Below are positions 1 to 7,575 of a stretch of DNA of 64,000 nt, piece by piece. The notes below the pieces were generated by a model. That model worked only from the letters and a program-made list of their open reading frames with translations, did not search any database and was not told where the DNA came from. The first letter of the stretch is position 1, and each line of letters begins with the position of its first letter. Location: NCBI GenBank assembly GCA_048268885.1, contig JBLWUP010000011.1, forward strand, positions 73,769 to 137,768. Reading direction: 5' to 3'. The stretch is from Pelagibius sp048268885 (lineage in GTDB: Bacteria; Pseudomonadota; Alphaproteobacteria; Kiloniellales; Kiloniellaceae). The translations under genes were made by a program, and so were the position numbers.

Positions 1-81
<81 letters not shown>

Positions 82-199
82 GGGGGTGTGGGATCGGTGA
101 ACGGACGCTTGTTCGTGCCGGCGTCAGCAAGACGCCGGCGACGCCGAGCCGATCAGGCGAGGCGCCCGCCAGGGCGGCGGTCAGCAGACCGCCGTCAAA

Positions 200-215
200 C
201 CCTCCCTCTCCGCCA
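200..215 (+). repeat. Exact 16-bp copy of the tRNA-Ser 3' end
   Basis: CCCTCCCTCTCCGCCA at 200-215 is identical to positions 29-44 of the tRNA-Ser. The two copies are 171 bp apart, and the second sits just past the end of a truncated LysE gene. Direct repeats of a tRNA 3' end are typical attachment-site footprints of integrative elements; no integrase or cargo remains here, so this would be a relic. Confidence 0.5.
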
Positions 216-248
216 TTTACCCAGCGACATCTTTCCCAGTGACATCCT

Positions 249-569
249 TCATCGCGTGAACGCGGTCAGGGCCCCTGCGCCGACCAGCGATCCCGCGCCG
301 AAGCGGTTCGCGGTGCGCAGGTGCTGCGGTTTGCTGAGATAGCGGGAAAGCGTCGCGCCGAGCACGATCCAGGCCGTGTTGCTGATCAGGATCAGCGCCA
401 GGAAGGTCACTTCGATGATGACGATCTGCGGCAGGACCGGCTGTGTCGGCGAAATGAACTGCGGCAGGAAGGACACGAAGAAAACGATGTCCTTCCGGTT
501 GAGCGCGGTGATCACGAAGGCGTCGCGAAAAGCCTTCTTCCGGCTGTGTCCGGCCGCCGCTGCGCAGGC
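249..569 (-). pseudogene. LysE/RhtB-family exporter, 5'-truncated remnant
   Basis: The minus-strand frame reads as the C-terminal half of a LysE/RhtB amino-acid exporter: an FRDAFVITALNRKD segment, then FFVSFLPQFISP, then two hydrophobic segments. It ends at a normal stop at 249-251. The family is about 200-210 residues long with six membrane segments; here only about 106 codons are open before an in-frame TGA at 570-572, and no homologous N-terminal part follows. A start at the GTG at 513-515 would give only 88 residues, so a working exporter is unlikely. It lies beside the duplicated tRNA 3' end, which suggests truncation during integration or excision of an element. Confidence 0.65.
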
Positions 570-679
570 TCATGCGCCGGCTTTTTGAGGCGGCCTGAGG
601 TCCGTCGAAACGGCCGCCTTCCGGTTGCAACTGTCTAACGTTTCACGCGTATTCGGTTCGCGGTTTTGCTATTGGACCG

Positions 680-707
680 TTAACAATTTTATGCGAATGC
701 TTATCTT
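680..707 (+). promoter_or_regulatory. Candidate promoter of the first sensor kinase
   Basis: TTAACA (680-685), a 16-bp spacer and TATCTT (702-707) resemble a sigma70 promoter in an A/T-rich patch (660-735) that contrasts with the GC-rich surroundings. It lies 54 bp before the kinase ATG. The rest of 570-760 shows no gene. Confidence 0.4.
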
Positions 708-760
708 TAAGATTAGCGAATTTGCATATACGGGCTATCCGTGACCGAGCAGAGCATCCG

Positions 761-2293
761 ATGACCGAGAGCGACCACGCCACGGTGTCCGAAATTTTCC
801 AGCACATGGCAGAGGCCGTGATCACCATCGACGGTGACGGCCGCATCGTGCTGGCCAATGCCGCGGCGGCGGCGACCTTCGGCTTTGCCGTCGAGGAAAT
901 GGTCGGCGAACCGCTGGAGCTGCTGATGCCGGCGCGTTTCCACGACCGCCACCACCATCACCTCGAAGACTTCAAGCGCAGCAACCTGGGGACCCGCTTC
1001 ATGGGCGACCGGGGGGAGATCGTCGCCCGCCGCCGCGACGGCAGCGAGTTCTTTGCCGAGGCGACGATCCTGAAGCACGGCGACGGCAGCCGGCCCGGCG
1101 TTCTGGCCGACAGGGGGTCGCCGGCGTTGACCGCCATTCTGCGCGATGTTTCCGACCGCCGCGACTGGCAGCGCCAGCTCGCCGCCTCCGAGGAAAAGCA
1201 GCGTGCCATCCTCGATGCCTGCGGCGATGCCATCCTGCTGGCCGATGCCGACACCGGGGTGATCACCGACGCCAACCCGCGGGCGGCGGAACTGTTCAAC
1301 TGCCGTCCCGAAGACCTGCTGGGCCTGCACCAGACCGCGTTGCACCCCACGGGGACTAGCGAGAAGTACAGCCGCTTTTTCCGCGAGCACGTCGAGAGCG
1401 GCCGCATCCTGGTGCCCGAGGCGGAGATCCAGACCGCCAGCGGCCGCGTGGTACCGGTGGAGATCTCCGCCCGGCCGACGGTGATCGGCGGCACGCCGAT
1501 GCTGGTGGGTTTCTTCCGCGACGTGACGCGCCGCCTTCAGCGCGAGAACGACCTGCGCGAGGCGCGCATCGAGGCCGAGGCCGCCAACCGCAGCAAGTCG
1601 CAGTTCCTCGCCAACGTCAGCCACGAACTGCGCACGCCGCTGAACGCCATCCTCGGCTTCTCCGAGGTGTTCCGTGACGAGCTGCTGGGGCCCCTGGGCA
1701 ATGCCAAGTATGCCGAATACGCCGGCGATCTGAACAACGCCGGCAGGCAGCTGCTGGAGATCATCGACGATATCCTGGATATGACCGCGCTCGACGTCGG
1801 GCGGCTGAAGATCGCCGACGAGCGCGTCGACCTGCCCGATCTTGCCGAGGCCTGCCTGCGTCTCGTGCGTCCCGCAGCGGCGGAGAAACGCATCGATCTG
1901 CAGCGGGAGATCGCGCCTCTGCCGGTGCTGCTGGCCGACGCCCGCGTGGTGCGCCAGATGCTGCTGAACCTGCTCTCCAACGCGGTGAAGTACACGCCCG
2001 ACGGCGGCCGGGTGACCCTGAGCGCCGGTCTCGGCCGGGGCGGTGGCGTGGTGCTGACGATCAAGGATAGCGGCATCGGCATGTCGGACAAGCAGGTGCC
2101 CCGGCTGCTGGAGCCCTTTACCCGTGCCGACGATTCCTACACCCAGACACAGCAGGGCACCGGCCTCGGCCTGACGCTCACCAAGCGGATGATCGAGGCG
2201 CACGGCGGAATGCTGAACATCATCAGCACCCCCGGCGAAGGCAGCGAGATCTCCCTCGTCTTCCCGCCCGCCCGCAGCCTGCCGCGCGATTGA
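761..2293 (+). CDS. Soluble PAS-PAS hybrid-less sensor histidine kinase
   Basis: Predicted cytoplasmic sensor kinase of 510 residues. Two PAS domains (about 8-120 and 137-250) precede a HisKA dimerisation domain with the phosphoacceptor in NVSHELRTPL, and a HATPase_c domain with N box (LLNLLSNAVKYTP), G1 (DSGIGM) and G2 (GTGLGLTLTKRM). There is no membrane segment or receiver domain, so it should sense an intracellular signal and signal to a separate response regulator; none is encoded nearby. I chose ATG 761 over an upstream in-frame TTG at 722 because the TTG lies in the promoter-like A/T patch. The organisation resembles alphaproteobacterial DivJ/PleC-type kinases. A HHHH run occurs in the first PAS domain. 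Confidence 0.88.
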   Translation: MTESDHATVSEIFQHMAEAVITIDGDGRIVLANAAAAATFGFAVEEMVGEPLELLMPARFHDRHHHHLEDFKRSNLGTRFMGDRGEIVARRRDGSEFFAEATILKHGDGSRPGVLADRGSPALTAILRDVSDRRDWQRQLAASEEKQRAILDACGDAILLADADTGVITDANPRAAELFNCRPEDLLGLHQTALHPTGTSEKYSRFFREHVESGRILVPEAEIQTASGRVVPVEISARPTVIGGTPMLVGFFRDVTRRLQRENDLREARIEAEAANRSKSQFLANVSHELRTPLNAILGFSEVFRDELLGPLGNAKYAEYAGDLNNAGRQLLEIIDDILDMTALDVGRLKIADERVDLPDLAEACLRLVRPAAAEKRIDLQREIAPLPVLLADARVVRQMLLNLLSNAVKYTPDGGRVTLSAGLGRGGGVVLTIKDSGIGMSDKQVPRLLEPFTRADDSYTQTQQGTGLGLTLTKRMIEAHGGMLNIISTPGEGSEISLVFPPARSLPRD

Positions 2294-2299
2294 GCCGCG

Positions 2300-3082
2300 T
2301 TAGCGGCGGGCGGTCACGGTGTCGCCCGCGGCGGTGGAGAGGATCAGCGCACCGGTCTCTGAAAACTCGAAGCGGGTGACCTTGGAGAGGATCTGCAGGA
2401 AGTTCCGCTCCTGGTTCCCTAGGGCCGGCAGGCAGGCGCGCTGCGTGCTGATGCCCTGCCCTATGGACAGGCGATCGCCGGAGACTTCGTAGGGGACTGA
2501 ATAGCTGTTGCAGCCGGTATCGCCGGTGATACGGCCGTCGTGGCCGAAAGTCAGCGAGACATGGCTGAAGTCGATGATGCCGCGCCCGCCGATGTCCTCG
2601 ACCTTCCATTCACCGCCGCGCAGCCGCTCCGCCGCTGTCGGCTCCACCCCGGCCGCCACGCGCACCATCCTCAGCGGGCCGAGGTCGCTGGCGCTCTGCG
2701 TGGGATCGATCAGGTGCGTCGTGTCGGTGGTCCACTGCAGCCGTCCCATAGAGTCGACGATGGTGCCGCGTATCGCATAGCGGCCGCGCGGATCGAGTTC
2801 GCCACGCGGCAGGCTGAGGGTGAAGGGCAGCGGTACTTGCCGGCCGGCGAGCTTGATCGACTGCTCGGCCAGCGGCGGCGCCGCGCGGTCGGCGACGGAG
2901 ACATCGCTCAGGGTGATGTGGGCGGTGGCGTCCGGCAGCAGAGCGATGCGCTCCCGATAAGTGAGGGCGCCGGTGACGCTGATCTGTGCGTTTGCGGTCG
3001 ACACCGGGCGCTGGGGTTCAGCGGTGCAGCCGGCCAGCGCGAAGCGAGCCACCACAAGGAAGCCGGGAAGCCGGGGAGTCAT
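2300..3082 (-). CDS. YbaY/META-domain lipoprotein
   Basis: Predicted lipoprotein of 260 residues. The N-terminal signal ends in a lipobox (ALAG-C, Cys19). Residues about 35-140 resemble the YbaY family (outer-membrane lipoprotein domain with the pattern VTGALTYRERIALLPDA). Residues about 150-255 resemble the META/HslJ domain (LRGGEWKVEDIGG; a GDTGCNSYS motif). YbaY-META fusions are known in proteobacteria as envelope-stress or heat-associated lipoproteins of unclear function. It is convergent with the upstream kinase, with stops only 6 bp apart, and is probably monocistronic. Confidence 0.8.
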   Translation of the reverse strand: MTPRLPGFLVVARFALAGCTAEPQRPVSTANAQISVTGALTYRERIALLPDATAHITLSDVSVADRAAPPLAEQSIKLAGRQVPLPFTLSLPRGELDPRGRYAIRGTIVDSMGRLQWTTDTTHLIDPTQSASDLGPLRMVRVAAGVEPTAAERLRGGEWKVEDIGGRGIIDFSHVSLTFGHDGRITGDTGCNSYSVPYEVSGDRLSIGQGISTQRACLPALGNQERNFLQILSKVTRFEFSETGALILSTAAGDTVTARR

Positions 3083-3304
3083 CGTTGCGGCCTCTATGGT
3101 TGCACATCATGACCCTGACCCTATCCGCCTTTACCAAGGAACGCTGCTACCAAGGAATGCTGCGGCACATTTGCACCCGGCGGAGGGTGGTCCGGCGGTC
3201 AGGAAGATGCCCTTCGAAACCCCAATGAAGAAATGCCAAAGAGCTGAAAGCTCATTGGCCGCCCAGGGCAGGTCTTCGCGGGGGGGATGCTCGCCCGAGG
3301 TGTG

Positions 3305-3604
3305 CTAGCGCTTGCGCACGAACTCCGTGCGCAGGACAAGGCCCTTTATCCCTTCGTAGCGGCAATCGATCTCCTGGTCATTGTCCGTAAGGCGGATCGA
3401 TTTGATGACCGTGCCCTGCTTCAGGGTCTGGTTGGCCCCCTTCACCTTCAAGTCCTTTATGAGGGTGACCGAATCGCCATCGGCAAGGATGTTTCCGGAA
3501 GCATCGCGAACCACGACCTGATCGGTATCGGCGGCCATCTCAGCGGCCGGACGCCATTCGCCCGTCGCTTCGTCGTAGACATACTCGTCGTTCTCGTCGG
3601 CCAT
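3305..3604 (-). CDS. PhnA/YjdM-like protein lacking the zinc ribbon
   Basis: 99 residues. Residues about 30-99 match the C-terminal domain of PhnA/YjdM (DASGNILADGDSVTLIKDL ... GTVIKSIRL ... IKGLVLRTEFVRK). The N-terminal zinc-ribbon cysteines of the typical protein are absent and replaced by an acidic segment that includes EYVYDEATGEW. The start at 3604 is preceded by AGAGGCAGGG; a start six codons earlier is less likely. The family is misnamed after the phosphonate operon and has no proven role in phosphonate use. There is no phn operon nearby. Confidence 0.8.
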   Translation of the reverse strand: MADENDEYVYDEATGEWRPAAEMAADTDQVVVRDASGNILADGDSVTLIKDLKVKGANQTLKQGTVIKSIRLTDNDQEIDCRYEGIKGLVLRTEFVRKR

Positions 3605-3781
3605 GCCCTGCCTCTGTCGCAAAATGTTTCCCCGCGCAGGCTTCGTGCAGGAACAGGCTGCAAGGTCTGCTCAGCATCGATCGTCCGGCGAAGCCCGTGT
3701 ATACTACATAGCAAGGCTGTGCAATATCCATGGCAAAGGGCGGCTTCCGGTCGTGAAGGGTCCTTTCCAAGCGAGGTCCCC

Positions 3782-4168
3782 ATGGCCATCGAACTCAATC
3801 ACACAATCGTCTGGTGCAACGACAAGCGGAAGTCGGCCACCTTCCTGGCGGAGATCCTGGGACGGCCGGCGCCCGAGCCGTTCTATCACTTCCTGGTGGT
3901 GGAACTGGACAACGGTGTGTCGCTGGATTTCCTGGAGAAGATGGGCGAGGTCGCGCCGCAGCACTACGCCTTCCTGATCGGCGAGGACGACTTCGACGCC
4001 GTCTTCGCGCGTATCACTGAGCGCGGGCTGGAGTACTGGGCCGAACCGGGCAAGCAGCGGCCCGGCGAAATCAACCGCAACGACGGCGGCCGCGGGGTCT
4101 ACTTCGATGACCCCAACGGCCACCTGCTTGAAGTGATCACCCGGCCCTACGGCAGCGGCGGAGATTGA
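3782..4168 (+). CDS. VOC/glyoxalase-family protein
   Basis: Small cytoplasmic protein of 128 residues with a vicinal-oxygen-chelate fold: ELNHTIVWCNDK at the start with a possible first metal ligand (His), a central HYAFLI strand, and a C-terminal FDDPNGHLLEVITR strand with the final Glu ligand. The substrate cannot be inferred; the family includes glyoxalases, dioxygenases and resistance proteins. The ATG at 3782 was chosen because homology to the fold begins there, although the frame stays open far upstream. It is followed by copy 1 of the 141-bp repeat. Confidence 0.82.
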   Translation: MAIELNHTIVWCNDKRKSATFLAEILGRPAPEPFYHFLVVELDNGVSLDFLEKMGEVAPQHYAFLIGEDDFDAVFARITERGLEYWAEPGKQRPGEINRNDGGRGVYFDDPNGHLLEVITRPYGSGGD

Positions 4169-4186
4169 TTCGCCCCCGGCGCAGTC

Positions 4187-4327
4187 CTAGATCGGATCAC
4201 GCTTAGACAGAACCACTTGGTGGTTCTGTCTAAGCGTGTGAATCCGATCTATTTCTAACACATAGAGCAGATTCACAGGGTTGGTGGATCGCCTTTGGCG
4301 ATTCCATCCGACCCTGATCTGCTCTAG
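4187..4327. repeat. 141-bp CTAG-bounded double-hairpin repeat, copy 1
   Basis: Begins CTAGATCGGATCACG and ends CCTGATCTGCTCTAG. It folds as two hairpins. The left is 4188-4251 (TAGATCGGAT...ATCCGATCTA, inner stem around CAGAACCAC/GTGGTTCTG). The right is 4263-4326 (TAGAGCAGAT...ATCTGCTCTA with an ATCGCC-TTT-GGCGAT tip). Near-identical copies lie at 21011 and 52706. Relative to them the left stem here has GCTTAG/CTAAGC in place of GTTTAG/CTAAAC, a compensatory base-pair change. Element ends are imperfect inverted repeats (AGATCGGATCACG against AGAGCAGATCAGG, 10 of 13), so it looks like a MITE or REP-type element with a 4-bp CTAG target. Confidence 0.9.
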
Positions 4328-4362
4328 ACTTTTCGGGTCGCAATGGATCGGAGGGCATGACC

Positions 4363-4833
4363 ATGACGATCACGTCGACACTGCAAAGCTATCTCCGGAA
4401 AAACGGGGTCAAGGCCCAGGCCGTGACGCACGAGAAGACGCTCTCGGCGTCGCGCACGGCGCAGGCGAGTCACGTATCCGGAGACTGCGTGGCCAAGGGC
4501 GTTCTGGTGAAGGATGCCGAGGGCTACCTGCTTGCCGTGATCCCGGCTACACATCATCTCGAGATGGACAGCCTCTCCCGCCTGACCGGCCGCGAGTTGC
4601 GGCTGGCGGACGAGGACGAGGTGGCTGACGCCTTTCCCGACTGCGCGCTGGGCGCGGTGCCGCCGATGGGGGCGCCCTACGGGCTGGAAACCGTCGTTGA
4701 CGACAGCCTTGCCAGCCAGCCGGAGACCTTCCTGGAAGGCGGCGACCACGCCACCTTGCTGCAGGTGACGGCGAAGGACTTCGCCAAGTTGACTCGCGGC
4801 GCCCGGCACGGCGCCTTCAGCCAGCACGACTGA
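4363..4833 (+). CDS. YbaK/EbsC aminoacyl-tRNA deacylase
   Basis: About 156 residues forming one YbaK/EbsC editing domain. These proteins hydrolyse mischarged aminoacyl-tRNA, for example Cys- or Ala-tRNA-Pro. Family landmarks are the conserved lysine segment VAKGVLVKD, the HHLEMDSLSRLTGRELRLADEDEV region and VPPMGAPYG before the substrate loop. GGAGG at 4350-4354 lies 8 nt from the ATG at 4363 but only 2 nt from the ATG at 4357, so the second ATG is preferred. The repeat just upstream ends 35 bp before the start and may carry the promoter or insulate it. Confidence 0.85.
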   Translation: MTITSTLQSYLRKNGVKAQAVTHEKTLSASRTAQASHVSGDCVAKGVLVKDAEGYLLAVIPATHHLEMDSLSRLTGRELRLADEDEVADAFPDCALGAVPPMGAPYGLETVVDDSLASQPETFLEGGDHATLLQVTAKDFAKLTRGARHGAFSQHD

Positions 4834-4851
4834 AGGCGCGGGATCGCAAGC

Positions 4852-5733
4852 TTAGTCGATGACCGCGAAGGTCCTGACCTCAATGCTTTCGCGGGGCGGG
4901 GCGTCGGCGCGCTGCTGCGGCAGTGCGAAGGCGCTGTGCGGCGTGAAGCGCGCGCGGCCGTCGTCCAGGCTGTCCCAGCCCTTGATCAGCAGCACTTCGT
5001 CGCGCGTCATCTCCGGCGCGTAGTACCAGCGCTGCCCGGGTTCCTGGGCGAGGTGATAGATCTCGCCGACCCGGCCGGGGAAGACCTGGTCGGTGGCGAC
5101 CAAGGCCTCGGGCCGCACGCTGGCGGCGTCGGCCAGGGCGAGCGGCGCGCGCTGCACCGGGCCGCGGATCGGCCGCCAGACGTTCACCTGCACGATGCGC
5201 GCGCCGCCGGCGAGGAGGCGGGCCACCTCGCTCTCGCCCAGCACGTCCGCCGCCCGGCGCGGACCGCTCGCCGCGGTGTAGTCGACATGGATGCGCCCGG
5301 CCGGGCCGCGCGCGCCGTCGCGGTTGGCCGCGCCGGGACCGCCGTCCGAGCGCCGCGTGGCGTCGAAGATCGCGACCCAGCTGGCGCCCAGCTCGCGCTT
5401 CAGCAGCGCCTCGATTTCGGCGTAGTAGGCCCCCTCGACGGCCTGGTCGTCATAGAGGTCGCCGACCGCGGTCGGTACATGGCGCAGGACGAAACCCTCG
5501 CGGTCCAGGCTCAGGCTGTCCGCTGCGGCGCGCAGGTCCTGAATCTCGACCTCGCGCGCCTCGGTCGCGAAGAGCTCGCGCGGGGCGCCGCCGGTCAGCG
5601 CGGCGCTCTCCAGGACGGGCTTGTCCTTCTGGGGCAGGATGAAGTTGAGCGGCGCCCGCACGGCCGCCAGGGAAGGCGCGGTGCTGCGGGGCGGGGCTTC
5701 AAGGGTCCGTAAGGCGGGGGAAATCGCGGTCAT
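4852..5733 (-). CDS. CmcJ/NvfI-family Fe(II)/2-OG-type oxidoreductase
   Basis: 293 residues. The protein resembles the CmcJ/NvfI family, known from cephamycin hydroxylation/methoxylation (CmcJ) and fungal meroterpenoid synthesis (NvfI). Diagnostic pieces are RIHVDYTAASGPRR (the HxD of the metal triad), RIVQVNVWRPIRGPVQRAPL, WYYAPEMTRDEVLLIKGWDS and a C-terminal FTPHSAF carrying the distal His. Bacterial members are widespread and mostly uncharacterised. The ATG at 5733 is preceded by GAGGAG; a longer reading frame to 5811 adds an implausible N-terminus. It is convergent with the YbaK gene and no biosynthetic cluster surrounds it. Confidence 0.78.
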   Translation of the reverse strand: MTAISPALRTLEAPPRSTAPSLAAVRAPLNFILPQKDKPVLESAALTGGAPRELFATEAREVEIQDLRAAADSLSLDREGFVLRHVPTAVGDLYDDQAVEGAYYAEIEALLKRELGASWVAIFDATRRSDGGPGAANRDGARGPAGRIHVDYTAASGPRRAADVLGESEVARLLAGGARIVQVNVWRPIRGPVQRAPLALADAASVRPEALVATDQVFPGRVGEIYHLAQEPGQRWYYAPEMTRDEVLLIKGWDSLDDGRARFTPHSAFALPQQRADAPPRESIEVRTFAVID

Positions 5734-5966
5734 GGCTGTCTCCTCGTCATCGCGGCTCGTCATCGCGGCGCTTGTGCCGCCGGCGGCCCCCGCCGCCGAC
5801 TTCAGGCCCAAGCGGGCCGGGCATTAGACGTGAGACCGCCCCTCCAAATGAAAATGCCCGGATCTGGAAAGAGATTTATGCCATTCAGGCACAAATGAGC
5901 GCCCTTGTGCCGCTGCGCCAGCTATGGCGAAGTCGGTTTCCTTCTTTGACGGCGCGTGGTGGGGAC

Positions 5967-7349
5967 ATGAGTGGCAGTGCAGGCGGAATGGCTGTCCGGC
6001 GGGGGCTCGGTTGCCTTCGGCTCTCGCTGGCGGCGGCCTCGCTGGTGCTGACCTTTCCGCCGGCCGTTTCCCCGGCGGCGACGGGGGAAGCGGCGCGTCA
6101 GGCCATTCTGGCTGTTGCCGCCGAGCTCTGCCCCGCCGGGGCCGAGGACCCGGAAGCGCTGGAAGCGGCCTTGCCCGGCTACGCCCTGACCGAGGTCGAG
6201 GACGCCGGCCCTCCGGCAACCTGGCTGCGGCGGGACATCCGCCTGGTCAGCGGCGCGGCCGACCTCGCCCTGGTGGTGACCGCGATCCGGCCCGGCGGCG
6301 TGCTGCGCCGGGTGTTTATCGAGGCGCGGGCGCTGGCCGACGACCGCCCGCTGCTGCTGGCGCTGACCGGCGGCGACTGCCGCGTGCAGCAGGCCCGCCG
6401 CCTGAGCTACGCCGACGGGCGGGCGGCGGAGCTGCTGGTGCTGGCCCCGGACATGGTGACGGTCGTGACGCGCGAGCCGCTCGACCCGCCGCTGCCCGCC
6501 GCCAAGGAGCTGTCCAGAAAGGACGGGAAGAGGGTGACCGTGGCCCACGTCGACAGCGGCGTGAACTACCTGCTGCCGGGAATCGGCGCGCGGCTGGCCC
6601 GCGATGCGGCGGGCCGGCCTCTCGGCTACGACTTCTGGGACCTGGATGAGCGGCCCTTCGACGGCGATACCGGCCGCTCGCCCTTCTTCCCGATCCGCCA
6701 CGGCACCGAGGTCGCAAGCCTGTTGATCGCCGAAGCGCCCGACGTGCGCCTGCTGCCCTTCCGCTATCCGCGCCCGGACATGACGCGCATGACCGACGTG
6801 GTGGCCGCCGCCGCCGACGCCGGGGCGGCAATCGTCATGATGCCCATGGGCAGCACCCGGCAGGCGGACTGGCTGGCCTTCGAGGCGGCGGCCCAGGCTT
6901 ATCCGGAGATGCTGTTCATCGTTTCCGCCGGCAACGACGGTCGCGACATTGATGCCGGCAGCGGGGGCGGCAGTGGGGGCGGCAGTGGGGGCGGTGAGAC
7001 GGCGGGCCGGCCGCTCTATCCGGCAACCCTGCCGCTCGCCAACATGGTCGTGGTGACTTCTTCCGACGCGGCGGGCTTTCCGGCGCCGGGGTCCAACTGG
7101 GGCGCCGTCAGCGTCGACCTGCTGGTGCCGGCGGAGAACCGGCGGGTGACCGCCTTCGACGGCACGCCGGCCGAGGGCTCGGGCTCCAGCTTCGCGGTGC
7201 CCCGGGTGGCGGCCCTGGCCGCACGCCTCAAGGCCGATCACCCCGACTGGCGGGCGCCGGCGCTGAAACGCGCCCTCTTCGCCCGCGCCGTGGCGCCGCC
7301 GGCCAAGGGGCTGGTCGCGGTGGGGTGGATTCCGCAACCGGCGGAATAA
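5967..7349 (+). CDS. Secreted subtilisin-like (S8) serine protease
   Basis: 460 residues with an N-terminal signal peptide (about 1-35, hydrophobic core LSLAAASLVLTF). After a prodomain-like region the S8 catalytic triad is visible: Asp196 (VAHVDSGVNY), His245 (RHGTEVASL) and Ser408 (EGSGSSFAVPRVAA). An Asn-containing ISAGNDGRD-like segment precedes a Gly-Ser insertion at residues 331-345, encoded by three 12-bp tandem units at 6957-6992. ATG 5967 was chosen because the signal peptide begins there. The role is presumably extracytoplasmic proteolysis; its pairing with the downstream RND pump is loose (226-bp gap). Confidence 0.85.
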   Translation: MSGSAGGMAVRRGLGCLRLSLAAASLVLTFPPAVSPAATGEAARQAILAVAAELCPAGAEDPEALEAALPGYALTEVEDAGPPATWLRRDIRLVSGAADLALVVTAIRPGGVLRRVFIEARALADDRPLLLALTGGDCRVQQARRLSYADGRAAELLVLAPDMVTVVTREPLDPPLPAAKELSRKDGKRVTVAHVDSGVNYLLPGIGARLARDAAGRPLGYDFWDLDERPFDGDTGRSPFFPIRHGTEVASLLIAEAPDVRLLPFRYPRPDMTRMTDVVAAAADAGAAIVMMPMGSTRQADWLAFEAAAQAYPEMLFIVSAGNDGRDIDAGSGGGSGGGSGGGETAGRPLYPATLPLANMVVVTSSDAAGFPAPGSNWGAVSVDLLVPAENRRVTAFDGTPAEGSGSSFAVPRVAALAARLKADHPDWRAPALKRALFARAVAPPAKGLVAVGWIPQPAE

Positions 7350-7575
7350 GGGGGCGGCCCAACCCCAACCCGAACCCAGCCCGAACCCAACCCAAACGGG
7401 GGGCCGTGGGGATGTTTCGCGCCCGGGGATCGTAGTTAGGATCAGGAAAAACCGCGGATTCCTGCGATTCCGGCCTTGCCGCTTGCCGCAGCGAGTCGTT
7501 GCGCTAGATCGGAAAGCAACCGCATAATCCCAATTCGCTGGCTTCGGGTGCCAGTTTTCGGCGGGTAAAGACTGA
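7350..7575 (+). other. Intergenic region with degenerate CCCAAC/CCCGAAC repeats
   Basis: Directly after the protease stop, 7358-7397 is a run of CCCAACCC/CCCGAACCCA units, followed by GGGG tracts. At 7501-7513 GCGCTAGATCGGA matches the left end and flank of repeat copy 2 over 13 bp and then diverges. No gene is visible; the RND promoter should lie in the last 100 bp. Confidence 0.6.

Noticed and set aside
713..2203. Long open frame on the minus strand opposite the sensor kinase
   Set aside because: It is an antisense shadow of a gene with clear kinase motifs; its translation is Ala/Gly/Arg-rich without domains. Similar long shadows at 5922-7586, 14688-16427, 21814-23787 and 35567-37747 were rejected for the same reason.
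7501..7513. Fourth copy of the CTAG element (GCGCTAGATCGGA)
   Set aside because: Only 13 bp match, with neither hairpin nor right end; it may be chance or an old terminal fragment, so it is not counted as a copy.
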